Below the pieces are notes generated by a model, which made no database searches, was not told where the DNA came from, and worked only from the letters and a program-made list of their open reading frames with translations. Positions 33,453 to 45,700 of a stretch of DNA of 64,000 nt are shown here, piece after piece. The position numbers were made by a program, and so were the translations under genes. Position 1 is the stretch's first letter. Every line of letters starts with the position of its first letter. The stretch is from Diploscapter coronatus (Eukaryota; Nematoda; Chromadorea; Rhabditida; Rhabditidae). Location of the stretch: contig OZ038422.1 of assembly GCA_964036155.1 (NCBI GenBank), forward strand, positions 16,763,201 to 16,827,200. The letters run 5' to 3'.

Positions 33453-35848
33453 CTATGTTCCTGCATCGAGGCTTCCCTCGTAGGCGACCGATGAATTTTT
33501 GAGGAGTTTGCCTCGCTTCGGAGACGGTAAATCCACTGAATCCTCAGCTAAATTGAAGCAAATTTACAAGTTAACAAAATACTATCTTACTGAATTGTCG
33601 CATTATAGAGAGGTCCACCCTACTAAAGTCTAAAATAAGTGCTCAGGTTTGCATGAGGACCGATCAACTTACCATTGTCATCTTCATCGCTGAACAATGT
33701 CTCATCTGCGTGCAAATGCTCGATGGGGTTTGATAAAACATCATGTCGAGCAGCGCTAAATGTGATCCTCATTGCGCAGCTAGTTATAATGACTATAAGT
33801 TTCTAACATAAGCCAAAATTAAAAGTAAAAATAATAGATATTTCAACTGTAATTAATTGAAGATTTTTAACGCTATGCAATTGCATTTGCAGTTTGTTAA
33901 AAGAATTTTGGCAGATTCTCATATTCCTGTCAGAAAACGTACAGAATGTGTAACTTGTCGGAGTTTGCCTATTCTCACTTCAAACAACTACGATTACGAC
34001 ATTCTAATACAAGATTTTGCAAAATGTGTCTGGTTCGAGATCTCAACTTTCGCTAGATTTGCTAAATATTTTCTGAACTTCTGTTTGGGGAGTCTTTGCA
34101 TAATTGTACTTCTTGCTACTACATAATGACAGGGTAGAAAATGTGCGCCTACTTGATGATTTCATCGAGTGTCGATTCATTGTCGCCAATCTCTGTCGGA
34201 GGATTCGCTAAATTGTTCGATTCTAAAGGAAACTGCTAGAGAGATTCGGGACTTTACCATTCAAGTAATCATCTGCATCACTGTCAAGTAGCTCCTCTCG
34301 CAGTTCTGCATTGTCCCAGACTGGCTTGTCATACAGAATATAGGTCGTGTCTTTCACTGCTGGTGCTATTTCGTGTGATTCTTAAAGTCGACACTCCTTT
34401 TTAGAATTGCTCTTTGTTAATTAACTTGGAAATTATAAAAAAGAACATGAAATGTAGTACTTTTCATTGTTCCCGAGATGAACCTTGCATGTGCCACTCT
34501 GCGTCTACGACTTGTGAACAGTACGCTTTGCCTTATCGTGGCGGTTTGCATTGAAAATTATTATTCAAACGAAATAATTTTCCAAATTGCAGCAAAATGC
34601 ATAAAAAAAATAAAGAAAAAAACGCTTCAACTTAATAATCTATTCGTAATTAGCACTAATTACCGGTAATTATCAAGTGAAACACAAAGAAAATTCCGTT
34701 TGAATAATAACTTTCAATGCAAACCGCGACAAGAGAGGGAAGCGTACTGTTTGCAAGTCATAGACGCAGAGTGGCGCATGCAAGACTCTCTCGGGAACAA
34801 TGTAGAGTAAAAATCTCAATAGATAAATAAAAATATTTCAGTGTTCCATTTCTTAGAAAAAGTCATGCTACATTATAAACAGCATCTTACTTTTCCTGAC
34901 AATATTAATCGATAATCTATTCAAATCCGGCAGGGGAGGCTCTTCATCTTTCGAAACCTCAAAAGATCAAATTCATTTCGAAAATTAAACATTTTAATCC
35001 TGCTACTTTTCGCTGAGCCCTTTCCATAATCTGCTCAAACGTCGACAATCTTCGTTGTTTCCCCCGATTTCCTAAAACGAATGCCTAGTTTCAAAAACTG
35101 CAAACTTTAAGCTACTCTTCAGTCATCAAAATGAAAATTCATAGAAGAATAGCAACATTAAAATGAGATACTTGCCTTCAGATTCATTTGTTGATGCCTC
35201 GGATATATCAATGGATGCAATTCGTTGCTGTATTTCTAAAACTGAGCATGAGCATAGTCAATTACGCATTCTAATGAAGCCAAAGTTAATCTCTGGATGA
35301 GTCTGCTAAGGAATATGAATAAATAATAACTGCTGCTGATAGCATCAAAACGTTATATTAAAACTCGAAAATTCCTTCTTCTATTTCCGGTTGGTGAGAA
35401 GCGGAAGGGAAATTTGCCGGTAACAAGTTCGCTTCCGCCTGCTTCTTTTTTTAGTTTCCCTTATCGTTTTGCAGCAATCAAATAGGCTTACTTGTTGTGT
35501 TGATGAAATTTTTATGGAATTTGCCGCATTTCCGATCACAGGGCCAATCGGGACAGTAGATGGAAGCAAGAGCGGAGGAAGAGACAGAGGGGACACAGAA
35601 GAGGCTGCGATACATGACTGCACAACTGCAGGAAGGCAGGGAGCAAGGCAAGTGAGGGGAAGGGAGATTGAAGCCAAATTTGGCTGAACTGGAGAGAAAT
35701 GCAGGTTGCAAAATTGGAGATTGGAGATAAGAAAGAATGAAGAAATGAAGGATGACATTGTTGCTATGCAACTTGAGGATGAAGAGAGATAATCAAAAGC
35801 ATGAATTAGAGCTGATGAATTGAGGAGTTGAGAGTTGCACAGAGCCAA
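33453..35848 (-). CDS. Unrecognised acidic, probably nuclear protein; N-terminus uncertain
   Basis: Seven consecutive exons join in frame on the minus strand: 35235-35176, 35071-35007, 34957-34891, 34380-34258, 34222-34153, 33779-33673 and 33547-33453 (stop TAG). They read through GKQRRLSTFEQIMERAQRK, DEEPPLPDLNRLSINIVRKK, VKDTTYILYDKPVWDNAELR, NCAMRITFSAARHDVLSN and DSVDLPSPKRGKLLKNSS. The product is rich in Asp, Glu and Ser, with basic patches that could be nuclear localisation signals. I do not recognise a domain. The first exon lies further upstream: one open frame begins at 35848, an alternative ATG in another frame is at 35615, and the choice depends on which 3' splice site near 35235 is used. 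One donor is GC (at 35175). A 338-bp foldback repeat lies in the intron at 34381-34890. Confidence 0.6.
34465..34802. repeat. Foldback element, arms about 125 bp, in an intron
   Basis: The left arm starts CATTGTTCCCGAGA and contains CCACTCTGCGTCTACGACTT. The right arm carries the reverse complement of the same run with about 10% mismatches, up to 34802. The two arms are separated by about 100 bases of AT-rich sequence. It lies wholly inside an intron of the acidic-protein gene. Target duplications are not clear. Confidence 0.8.
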
Positions 35849-37495
35849 TTAGCGCTTGCTTAAAATAGACACCGTGATGACGCAAATGATTATCGGTATT
35901 GAAAAACTTCGTATATACGGTGAACTATAGTTTAGCATACCAATTAGAATTTTTAAATGTCTTTGCACAATTGTGTTAGCAACATTTTCATAAACAAGGC
36001 TAAAATGTAAACCTTGAGGTATGTTTTCTCTGAATCATAAAGAAATTTGCACGAAACAATAATTATTCAATCTTCAATTCGGGTTCAATCGAATTTTGAT
36101 GGACAAGTGGAAATATAATATTAACCCGTCCTGTACTTCGCATACCTATTCGGTCGTAACGCTACTGCCATAGTTGGCTCTATGTGGTAAGAAGTTCAAC
36201 TATTTGTCATAATAAAATATTGACCTAATTTATTATTCAAATCTCGGATTTGATTTTTTACCTATGAAATGAAGGCTAAAATTCGTTTTTCTGTTTAAGG
36301 TAGTCGAAAGTAAGTTTATGTTTGAAGAGCGATTTTTCCTATTTATGGTCATGGTTAGAATATAATAGGAGTTTTCAATTTAGACTAAGGTCCTCAAATA
36401 GATATGCCAAATAGAACTTCGGGATAATTTTCTTGCACAAATAAATAACCAGAAATGTTAATAGCAATTTTGTGAAGAAAAAATAATTTAAACAAATTTT
36501 CTAACTGAAAAAATTCATCTGTTCTAACGAATTTTTTCCCTTCTGGAGAAAAGGTTCAAAGAACCCTTCGCCTGCACTGTTATCAATAGAAAGATCCTGA
36601 TGTTTAGGGGATAAGTCTAGGACCCGTCTATGCTATGAGGTTGGAGGATTGAGATGCAGTGGCGGGCTCTTTCTTTCTCGGCAGTTTTTTTTTTAGATTA
36701 GACAACTTGTTCGCCTTTGACTTTGGTATCTTTGTTTGTTTTTTGTATTAATAAACTATGTGGAAATTTTCCTTTCGTGCCTGTTGACATCGTTTGCACT
36801 GTTGGATCTTGCACCAATACTCTCACTTGTTTGACTCTAAAGTCCACCTTCTTCAACTTCGCTCGGCCAGTGGCAAGGTGACTAATTGAACCTCCCGTTT
36901 TCCACTCAACTCTACCTCTTCGCAACCATCTTTCACACCCCTATTCAACTTATCATCTTATCCTCTGGCCCTGGCATACTATCATTCAAAATGAATACAT
37001 TTCATGAATGAAATATTGCCTGCGTGCGGGTATTTAATCTGATTTTTTGACATGTTGGCTTTTAAGGGTACTTGCTTCCCAAATTTCCTATTTCAAATTA
37101 CCACGCTTCTACCAAAAACGCATTTCTGCAAGGGGGCGGAGCTTGGGGACTCTAATTTAGATCATGATTTTAGATATGCTGATCATCTTGAAGTGAAAAT
37201 TTTCCAATCTCACCCTAATCATATCATTGATCGAGAGGTCTATTTTCTGAAATGGGTAAGGTTTACGTAGAGCCCTCTAATCATTTTTCTTTCATCTGAG
37301 CATTCATTTTCTTCGCTCTGCATCTGTGCATTGTGTTTCGCAATAGACATCGTTGCATCTGCATTGCTGACTCGATATCGATCTTTTTCTCTTTCGGTTT
37401 CACTTCTCGTTTATTTTTCTGCGTTCTCATTATTTTGTCTTCTTTACTAATTTGTTGCTTTCAGTTTGATGACCATTTTCATGTAATCGACTGCA
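35849..37495. other. Intergenic and upstream region of the Na+/H+ exchanger; small minus-strand frame
   Basis: A minus-strand frame at 36698-36925 could give a 75-residue basic peptide (MRRGRVEWKTGG...), but nothing supports expression. The last 30 bases contain TTTCAG and a five-codon upstream reading frame (37469-37486) before the exchanger ATG. No repeat or RNA is seen. Confidence 0.4.
37469..37486 (+). promoter_or_regulatory. Upstream ORF (5 codons) in the exchanger leader
   Basis: ATGACCATTTTCATGTAA follows a TTTCAG splice site by 4 bases and ends 9 bases before the exchanger ATG at 37496. If the leader begins at that splice site, ribosomes meet this short frame first, so it could lower translation of the main protein. 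A regulatory effect is inference. Confidence 0.45.
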
Positions 37496-40400
37496 ATGAA
37501 CTACAAATGGCAGAATGCAATGATCCTGCTGCTGGCTCTGGCCCTTCTGCTGACGCAGACAGCAGCCAAATCCTCTGACAAACTCGAGGAAGCTGCACAG
37601 AGGGTGAGCAATTTATGTATTTTGCAAAATTCACCATATTTTGAATTAGGAGTTTCTGTAGAAATAAATTGATAATTCTATAATTGATGATGGTATTTCT
37701 TCTGATGAACTATCTTAAGGATCGTGATAGCACTTGTTCGCATGGTTGTAAATTTTGAAACTGCACACATAAAGGCTATCCTTTCAAGAAAAGTGCATCC
37801 GCTCGGAGAAAAGACCATTAATTTTGAAATTCTATGATTGGATTTTCAGCGATCCGCGAACATCCACCAACTAGACACCGTCATTCTACTCAGCTACATT
37901 CTCGTGCTCATTGTGATCGTCGTCACCAGTTGGTTTTTCAAGCACTACCACAGTCGATATCTCCACGAGTCCGCGCTCAGTCTCATATTTGGTATGACTT
38001 GTTAATAATTTCCTACTTCTACAATTTTTCGAAGGCTTTCCTCTGATAAAATGACTTTCTCGAAGAACGATATGTATTTTCATGAGAATCACGTTGTTTC
38101 ATCGAAAGGTGAATCTATCAAACGTTTTCATCAAATTTAGAAAATCTTGATTTTTTAGTTTTTGCAAAAATCAATACAGAAATTTGCTCTTTTCCAGACG
38201 AATTTGGAAACTTTAGGCCTAATAATCGGCTTCGTGATTCGCTACTTCCAACTCGGTCTGCTGCAGTCGCAGACCTACGATGTCACCATGAAGAATCGCA
38301 CGATAATCAGCGAGCCGCCCGATTATGTCAGGTAGAATTGTTGTTTTATTTTAAATCTTGAAAGTCCAAATCGAAACAAGAACTAGTCACTTGGAATCAC
38401 AAAAGTAAATATCGATATTTCGTTTTTCTTGATCCTGAAAATATCTTTCTTTCAGACTAGAAGTGAAGCCCGAAGGATCTACGTCGAAAGTGTCTTTTCA
38501 CTACGAGCTGATCGAGGGATTCTACGCGGACACAAAGAGCCAGAATGAGCAGAAGATCGAGCAGAAAGCGGCTTTTTCTCCTGAAGTAAGATTTATTCAA
38601 TTTCATTTTAAATATGGTTTCTTTTCAGGTATTTTTCAACCTGATTCTACCCCCGATAATTTTCAACGCTGGCTATTCCCTGAAGAAGCGTCATTTCTTC
38701 CGCAACATAGGCAGCATTCTCGCCTTCGTCTTCATCGGGACTACTGTTTCTGCTTTAGCAACTGGGTGGGCATTTTTCTAGATACTTCTAAATTCTGAAC
38801 AAATCTATGGCTATTTTCTGAGCTTAGACAATTTTTTTAAGATCACTAATGTTTATAAAGAAGACAAATTTTAGAACTTTCCAAGAACCCTAAGTTTGAT
38901 AATTATGATTTTTAAATAAATTTTTTCATGATAATCAGTAGTTGATTGAATTTTGCAGATTTCTGATGCTGATATTGACGAAGACATTCGGAATGGGCTT
39001 TTCGATGCAGGAGCTCTTCTTCTTCGGCTCTCTCATTTCTGCGACTGATCCAGGTATTTTTGCTGTAATTCTTCATTTGTATGAATCATCGCCAATTTCA
39101 GTGACAGTAATTTCGATCTTCACGGAACTGCGAGTGGAGGCCGACCTGTTCGCGCTCGTGTTCGGGGAGAGCGCTCTCAACGATGCCGTCGCCATCGTTC
39201 TGTCCAAGTGAGGCTTTTTTCTAATCTATTATTTATTTTTGGAAGCTTATAAAAAGTTACTCTTCATGTGAGAATTGTAATTCTGAATTACCATTGTTGC
39301 TACAAATTAATGTTAAACGAACAGGAAATATCCTGTCATTTTTCCTCAACCAGAACAATTTTAACCTTATATGATGTTGCTTCTGCAATGAATTCTTATC
39401 TCGATTCACATATGAGTTGACAAGAATTCCGTGCAATTCATCTAACTAAATGCGCGTAAGGTACATAACTTTACTAATTACTAATTCATCAAAATCTGAA
39501 AATACATTCAATTTATTCAGTATTATCGATGGTTCGTCTGAGTTCCTTGCATCATCTCCAAGTGCATATGCTATTGTGATTTCCACCGTCAAACAGTTCC
39601 TTTACGTCTTTATTTGTAAGTTTTTCCCATCACCATTTTCCTATTCAAAATGACACTATCATTTTTCAACTCACATTCTAAATCTGTGAATTTTGTAGGT
39701 TCGCTTCTGCTTGGCTGCTCAATAGGCTGTCTGAATGCCCTCCTCACAAAGATGACCTCCATTCACGAGCACCCTTTGCTAGAATGTTCTCTCTTTGTCC
39801 TTCTCTCCTATGTCTCATTCCTGCTCAGCGAGGTTCTTGGATTTACAGGTTTGGTTTCTTTTTCTTTCAACTCAATCTATTGCTATTTTACGAAGGTTTA
39901 AAAAGAATAAAACTTAGATTATCATGCTATCCATAAATAAGATGCTAAAAATTAAATTTTACATTTTCGTTCTAACAATTCCCGTTTTCAGGAATAGTTT
40001 CTGTACTCTTCTGCGGAATAACTCAGGCACATTACACAATGAACAATTTGTCGCAGGAATCCCAAATGACGACCAAACAATTCTTCCATGTAAATTCTTT
40101 TTTTAAATAATTTTTTTCTAATTTATTTTCCTTCAGATGATCTCGTTCGTGCTGGAGAGCTTCATTTTCTGCTACATTGGAGTGAGCATTTTCGTGGCGA
40201 ACAATCAAAAATGGAACTATTTCTTTCTTCTTTTTTCCTTGGTAGGCTTTCTTTTATTTTTTTAGAAGCACTAGTTGATATTTATGAAATCAATCGAATA
40301 ACCTGATTTCTAGCATTATAATATTAGAAAATTTTCTTTTATCTTTACCCTAACCCTTTAAAAGTGAATACTTCTCATAATTATTTCAATACAGAATTAG

Positions 40401-42047
40401 AGGGATTCATTCTATGTTTAAAGTCTAGTGTCTTTCTGTCTTGCAGATCTCAATAGTGGCAGCCCGTGCCCTCTTCATCTATCCGCTGTGTTCCCTGTTG
40501 AACATTCGAAGACAGCCTCCCATTCCTCCCCGCTACCAGCACATGCTGCTCTTCGCTGGACTAAGAGGGGCGATGGCATTCGCACTTGCAGCCAGAAACA
40601 CATCCAGTAAGACTTTTTTTTACGAGAAAACATAACCTGCTAAACTTGTTATCAACTTTCTAATTTCTAAATTGAATTTGAGAAGTACGAATACGTAATT
40701 TACGAGACCTGAATGTGGCGAACTTTTCTGAGTTTAATTTGTTTCTGCTATCTTTAATGGCTCGAATTTTTAACCTAAGAACCAACATGATAAATAGCGT
40801 ACAAATAAAATTATTTTTTGTTTGAATAGTTTTTTTTTTTTATTTTTAATTTCAGGTGAAAATCGTCAAGTGATTTACGCGACAACGGCAGCGATCGTTC
40901 TGATCACAGTGATTATGAATGGAGGCCTCACCTGCACTGTCATCGATATACTAGGCATTAAGTGAGTTATTTTTGAAGGAATACACAAAACGATGACTAT
41001 TTTTCTGCAGACATGGCAGTGGTCTCGTGACAGAACGAGATGGTGTGGATCCCTCTCCGACAGGACCAATTCCCACACCTTCTTTGGCGCCCAGTGGAGG
41101 AAATCCATTTGATAAATCGTTCCTCCCGAGGAAATGGTACAATTTTGATGCCAAGTAAGTTTAGACTTAATTTTAAAATTAATTCGTGACTTCGAAATCA
41201 TATATGAAAGCTACTTTCTTGTTAAATATCGATGAAAATTTGACAGTTTGAAGCAATACGATACATGCATTTTCCAGACATATGAATGCATTATTTTCAA
41301 AAAACTGAGAAATTTTCGTCCTTTTGCATTTACAAAAAATCATTCCCTCATATTTTGAAAAGGCTCATTTAAAATTCGCGTTTCCGAGAAAGATTCGCTT
41401 TTCATTGTTCATTTTGAGCTGGCTGAATTTTACAGCGTGAAATAGTAAAGAGATAAATTAAAACGGTCTATTCAATTCCAAATAGATAATTTTATGAATT
41501 TCAGCTTTATGAAGCCTCTTCTAACCCACGCGACGCCTTCCTTGGAACAAACTTTGCCTCCTTTCTGCCTGCCTCTCGCTCGAGTTTTCACTTCCAACCG
41601 ACAAAGATCGGTCTGTAAAATTTACCATTTTCATTAAAAAACCACTAAAATAATCAACTGCAGAAATAACGCTTTCATTGTTTACTAGCTGAGAATAACA
41701 TTTTATCACAATTCGACCATATTATTTATCATTATCCTCTTTAAAGGTACAGATAGAATTTATATTTTCTTCTCTTACTTGTTCATAGCCTTTCTTCCTT
41801 TTATCGCTTCGAAATTTCTATCTATTTTTTCTTTAGACACAGAAAATGTGAAGATGAAAAATAATATTTCGAAATCTTTTTTTTTCATCTTCACATTTTC
41901 ACCCATGTAGATCGCTTCATTAAATTGGGAAGTGGAAAATAATTAAATAATAACCTGAATAACCTTTCAATATTTCAGTGTTGCCTGCCGCATCGACCTG
42001 AATCGGATGACAATCTGCTAGTGGAGACCTCACCCGCTATTGCCTAA
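37496..42047 (+). CDS. Na+/H+ exchanger, endosomal NHE6/7/9 type
   Basis: Sixteen exons from 37496-37603 to 41979-42047 sum to 1866 bases, 621 residues. It begins with a hydrophobic signal-like segment ([17 protein letters not shown]), followed by twelve or so membrane helices. Family landmarks: [20 protein letters not shown], the [14 protein letters not shown] motif with the ion-binding acidic residues, [13 protein letters not shown] and [20 protein letters not shown]. The GITQAHYT and [11 protein letters not shown] forms match the organellar NHE6/7/9 branch (worm nhx-5) better than NHE8 or plasma-membrane NHEs. These exchangers leak protons out of endosomes and set luminal pH. The cytoplasmic tail of about 100 residues is Pro/Ser-rich and ends in [16 protein letters not shown], which has an acidic-dileucine-like DDNLL. 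TTTCAG precedes the start, with a small upstream frame between. Confidence 0.95.
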
Positions 42048-42742
42048 TCCTTTTTTCTGCCAATTCTACTAAATCATGTAATATTCGAAACGTTGCAGTT
42101 TTTTTTAGAAAAACGATACTATTTTTATAAAACTTTTCAAGTTAAATACTTTAACTTCAAATATGCAACATTTCTGCACCATTATGAATGGAAAACTTTC
42201 TAAAGGTGTACTAATTATTCCATTCTTTCCCGTTCTGGAAACAGCGAAATAATTTGCAATTCTTTAGAACAACTCTTCCTTCTAAAATAATGTAAACAGA
42301 TGCCAAACTTCAATCATACTTTCAAGTATCTGACTGTTAATATCAGTTCGAATCTTGCTATTCTTCCCAATCCATTCAAATTCGGCAGTCATAATCATCT
42401 ACTCCTCAATCTAGTCCATCTCCATTCTCCTTTCCTTCCCTCCATTCGGGTGCTGCTCCACTCCCTCTGTGACTTTTTATCTTTCTCGGTTGCTTGCTTA
42501 TCCCCCTTATTCGTTCATTATTTTGTCGATCGTTCCAGTGGTTTGCTTTATACAAGGGCTTTTCCTCCATGTTTGATCTATTCATTACTTACATTGTGAT
42601 AGTGCATCGTACGTTATTTTTATACATCCAAAATACTTATAGTTTTATTTTATCGTAGTCTTAATTTAATTTATGAGCGCAGAAGGGCCAATTATTAATT
42701 TAAAAAAAAAAACGCCCCTGCATTCATAAATTGGCAATATAC
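42048..42742. other. Intergenic between convergent exchanger and REJ-type genes
   Basis: Two 3' ends meet here. The sequence is T-rich with no supported gene. Open frames at 42300-42600 are low complexity. Confidence 0.5.
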
Positions 42743-45700
42743 TTATTTACAAAGTTTTATTTGTAAAAAAAAAATCATTCGATGAAAAAAGTAAATTTCT
42801 TCAGTAATGCCTTGTCTGATGGTTTCGATGTCGCTGATTGGCAACGACTTCGTGAGGATATTGAGAGGGGGACTGGGAGTGCGATTGGGAGGTCGATTCC
42901 GAGAACGACGGAGGAGGATTCGCTCCCAGAAGCGCTCGACTTCGTTGCTTAATTCCAAACATTTTGATTTCTAGTACAAATATTTTATCTAGCTTTATGT
43001 CACTTCAAAACTTTTTTGTTATCAAATATTGAATTTTAAATTGACATACTAGTTTATTTAGGTTTGATGAAAACTTTACCTCTTCGATAACCCGATCTGT
43101 TCTAATTTTGACCAGAACTGCACCCGATAAAAATAGAAGGAAAATGACGAGAGTCGTCGAGATCACAATGCTCAACACGATCACGAGAGCATTGGTTTCT
43201 AAATGTAGTTGTTTAAAGAAAGCCTTTCATTTTCTCTTACCTTTAATGACCTGTAATTCAACAAGATTATCATATGTAAGCGGGGAAATATTTACAGGCT
43301 GTCCTTTTTCACCCAACAATGTCAATTCGCCATATTTCGTGCTTTCCTTAATTTTATCATTGCCATTTTACATCTTTAAAATATTTCTTACCAGAAGCAT
43401 AAGTGTGATTTCTTCTGCAGAAAGAGCGGGCTCTTCTTCAAATGGAAGTGTTACTGTGAAATTGTAGATTATGCCTGAAATCGTATTTTTCTCTGGAGAT
43501 GTATACATTTCATATGAAATACACCAATTCAATCAAATTGTGATAGAAAATTGAAATTCGAGTAAATTTGAAGTGTTTAATAAATTTTTGAAATTTTTAA
43601 GAAAAGAGTCGATTTTTGACTACCTGGAAATCGCATGACCTCATGACATGCGAAATAGGGTGGTTTTGGGTGGTAGGCTTTCTTTTTTCACACTATTCTG
43701 CATGTCATGCGGTTTCCAAGTTGCCCGATTTTTTTTTATAAATCTGATATTCAACAACGGTAATCATACCTCTAGCAACGGAAGGTTTCTTGATCCGCCT
43801 GATATCAATTCTCAAAGTAGAAGCGATGGATTCAGCCCATTTGGTCTCCAGATGCGACGAATTGTCCCCGACCACAGCCTGATACAGACTCTCTATGTCC
43901 ATTATCACTTTCCGAGCATGACCATCTCCTGTCAGATCTGGAATTGCAAAAGAGTTCTCATATCCAAAATAGGCAATAACTTACTTCTCTGAACGACTGT
44001 GTAATTGAATGAGCTGATAATGGCTTGACTACTCGAACTGGCTTTCAGCATTTCCTGGTTGACCACTCGGGATATTGATTGGATAGTCTAGAAAAATAAT
44101 TGTGATTCTTCTATTAGATTCATCAAGTTTGAAGGTGCAAATTCCCTCATATCTTATTTTTCAGTAAGAAAAAAGAATAATTTGTAGCAAAATAATTCCT
44201 TTCCTATTCTGAGATTCAAGTTTTTTTTAACTAGACAATAATTTTCAATAAAAACTTACATAGCTGTTAGATAAATGTGATTCGAGAAAAGGCGGTCTGA
44301 GAGTGACATTGAGACAGTTCATTGGGGAGGGACACTTGACGGGTGCACGGAATCGACGCACATCGGTGCTGCTCAATTGGGCCAGCAGGGAGACGAAATC
44401 TTCCATCTTCACCGAGGACATCACTTGCTGAATGTAGAGTTCCTGCAAATTTTTAGTATTAGACTAAATTTAATTCATATTTTAGGGCTCGTGTTCATTT
44501 TCCTAGAATGATCTTGTACAAGATTATAAAATGTCGATGATTATTCTCTTTCAACGCCATAATCAAAAGCATATTCAGCATTCTCAATATCACTCGGTAA
44601 CCGATCGGCTACCATTGGTTATCGACTGGTATTAGCAATGCTGAGTAAATGAATAAACTCTTACAGCTGCAGAAAATGATAGTTGAATTTCATTATGCTC
44701 AGGAACCGGGCTAGGGTTTGGAGGGTCGACTTGGAATACACTGAAATTTGATCGACTGTCTAAAATCATAAATCTTTGAAGAGTGCCCGAGCATGCCAGG
44801 CTGAATGCAGCTACAACGAAGAGAGCGGACATCATCGTCGAACATGACTGGATAGAGATCGGCACTGCAGAATTTGACGTCCCAAGCATTAGAGGAATAG
44901 ATGAAGCACTGAATCATTTGAAATTGTTAAGGATAAGAAAAACTGCATGAAGAGTTTAGTTTTTATCAGTAAAAAAGATGCTTGAAAAGAAAAGATCGTT
45001 TTCGATATTTTTAATCAAACAGTTATTATAAGATACTGATAACCTACCCCATAATATGCAGAAGGAGTGAAGTTCTTCAGAGGAATGTAGACAGAATAGA
45101 GGATAATTCCTATTGGCAGAGAAGAAATTGGATCACCTGTCTGGGGATTCAGAAGTGATATCTGAACTTTCAATATTGATCATGAAAGATCTTGCGAGTC
45201 TAACCTGATACAGATCAGATGCGGATTGGTTTAGAGTTGGAGTGGATCCAGGAGAGAAGAAATGCGACTGGAAGTCGGAATTGACAGACAATGCAACAGA
45301 GCTGATAGAGGCAGAGGCCAGACACACGTGGAAGCACATCAGATCCACTCCACATAGATACTGCGTGTAGTTGCCACCGAATGAAGAAGAGAAGTTCAGC
45401 TAGAAATTCAATTTACAGAATCTTGAATATTTTAAATTGAGAAAATGGAACTCTTAGAAACTACATGGAGAAAAGTCTCACCCTTTCAGCTGCGTTTCCT
45501 GCAATTTTGTAATAGATTTGGGTGAAATTTTCGACGGATGGATTAACTGATTGGGCTTGAATCGCGGTGTAGCCTTGGCCCTAAGATTCAATGATAGTTC
45601 CTCATATATGAAATCTGATGTTTATTTGAAAAACTATCAATTTTCTTATATCGAGAAATCAATTATTTCCTACTCGAAAAGATGGTCTTCACAATGTTTG

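Noticed and set aside
36698..36925. Minus-strand frame for a 75-residue basic peptide
   Set aside because: No paralogue, domain or neighbour supports it; mentioned only in the intergenic entry.
43625..43718. Imperfect inverted repeat (CGCATGAC...GTCATGCG) in an intron of the REJ-type gene
   Set aside because: Arms differ by an 8-base insertion, with no target duplication or second copy seen; too weak to call an element.
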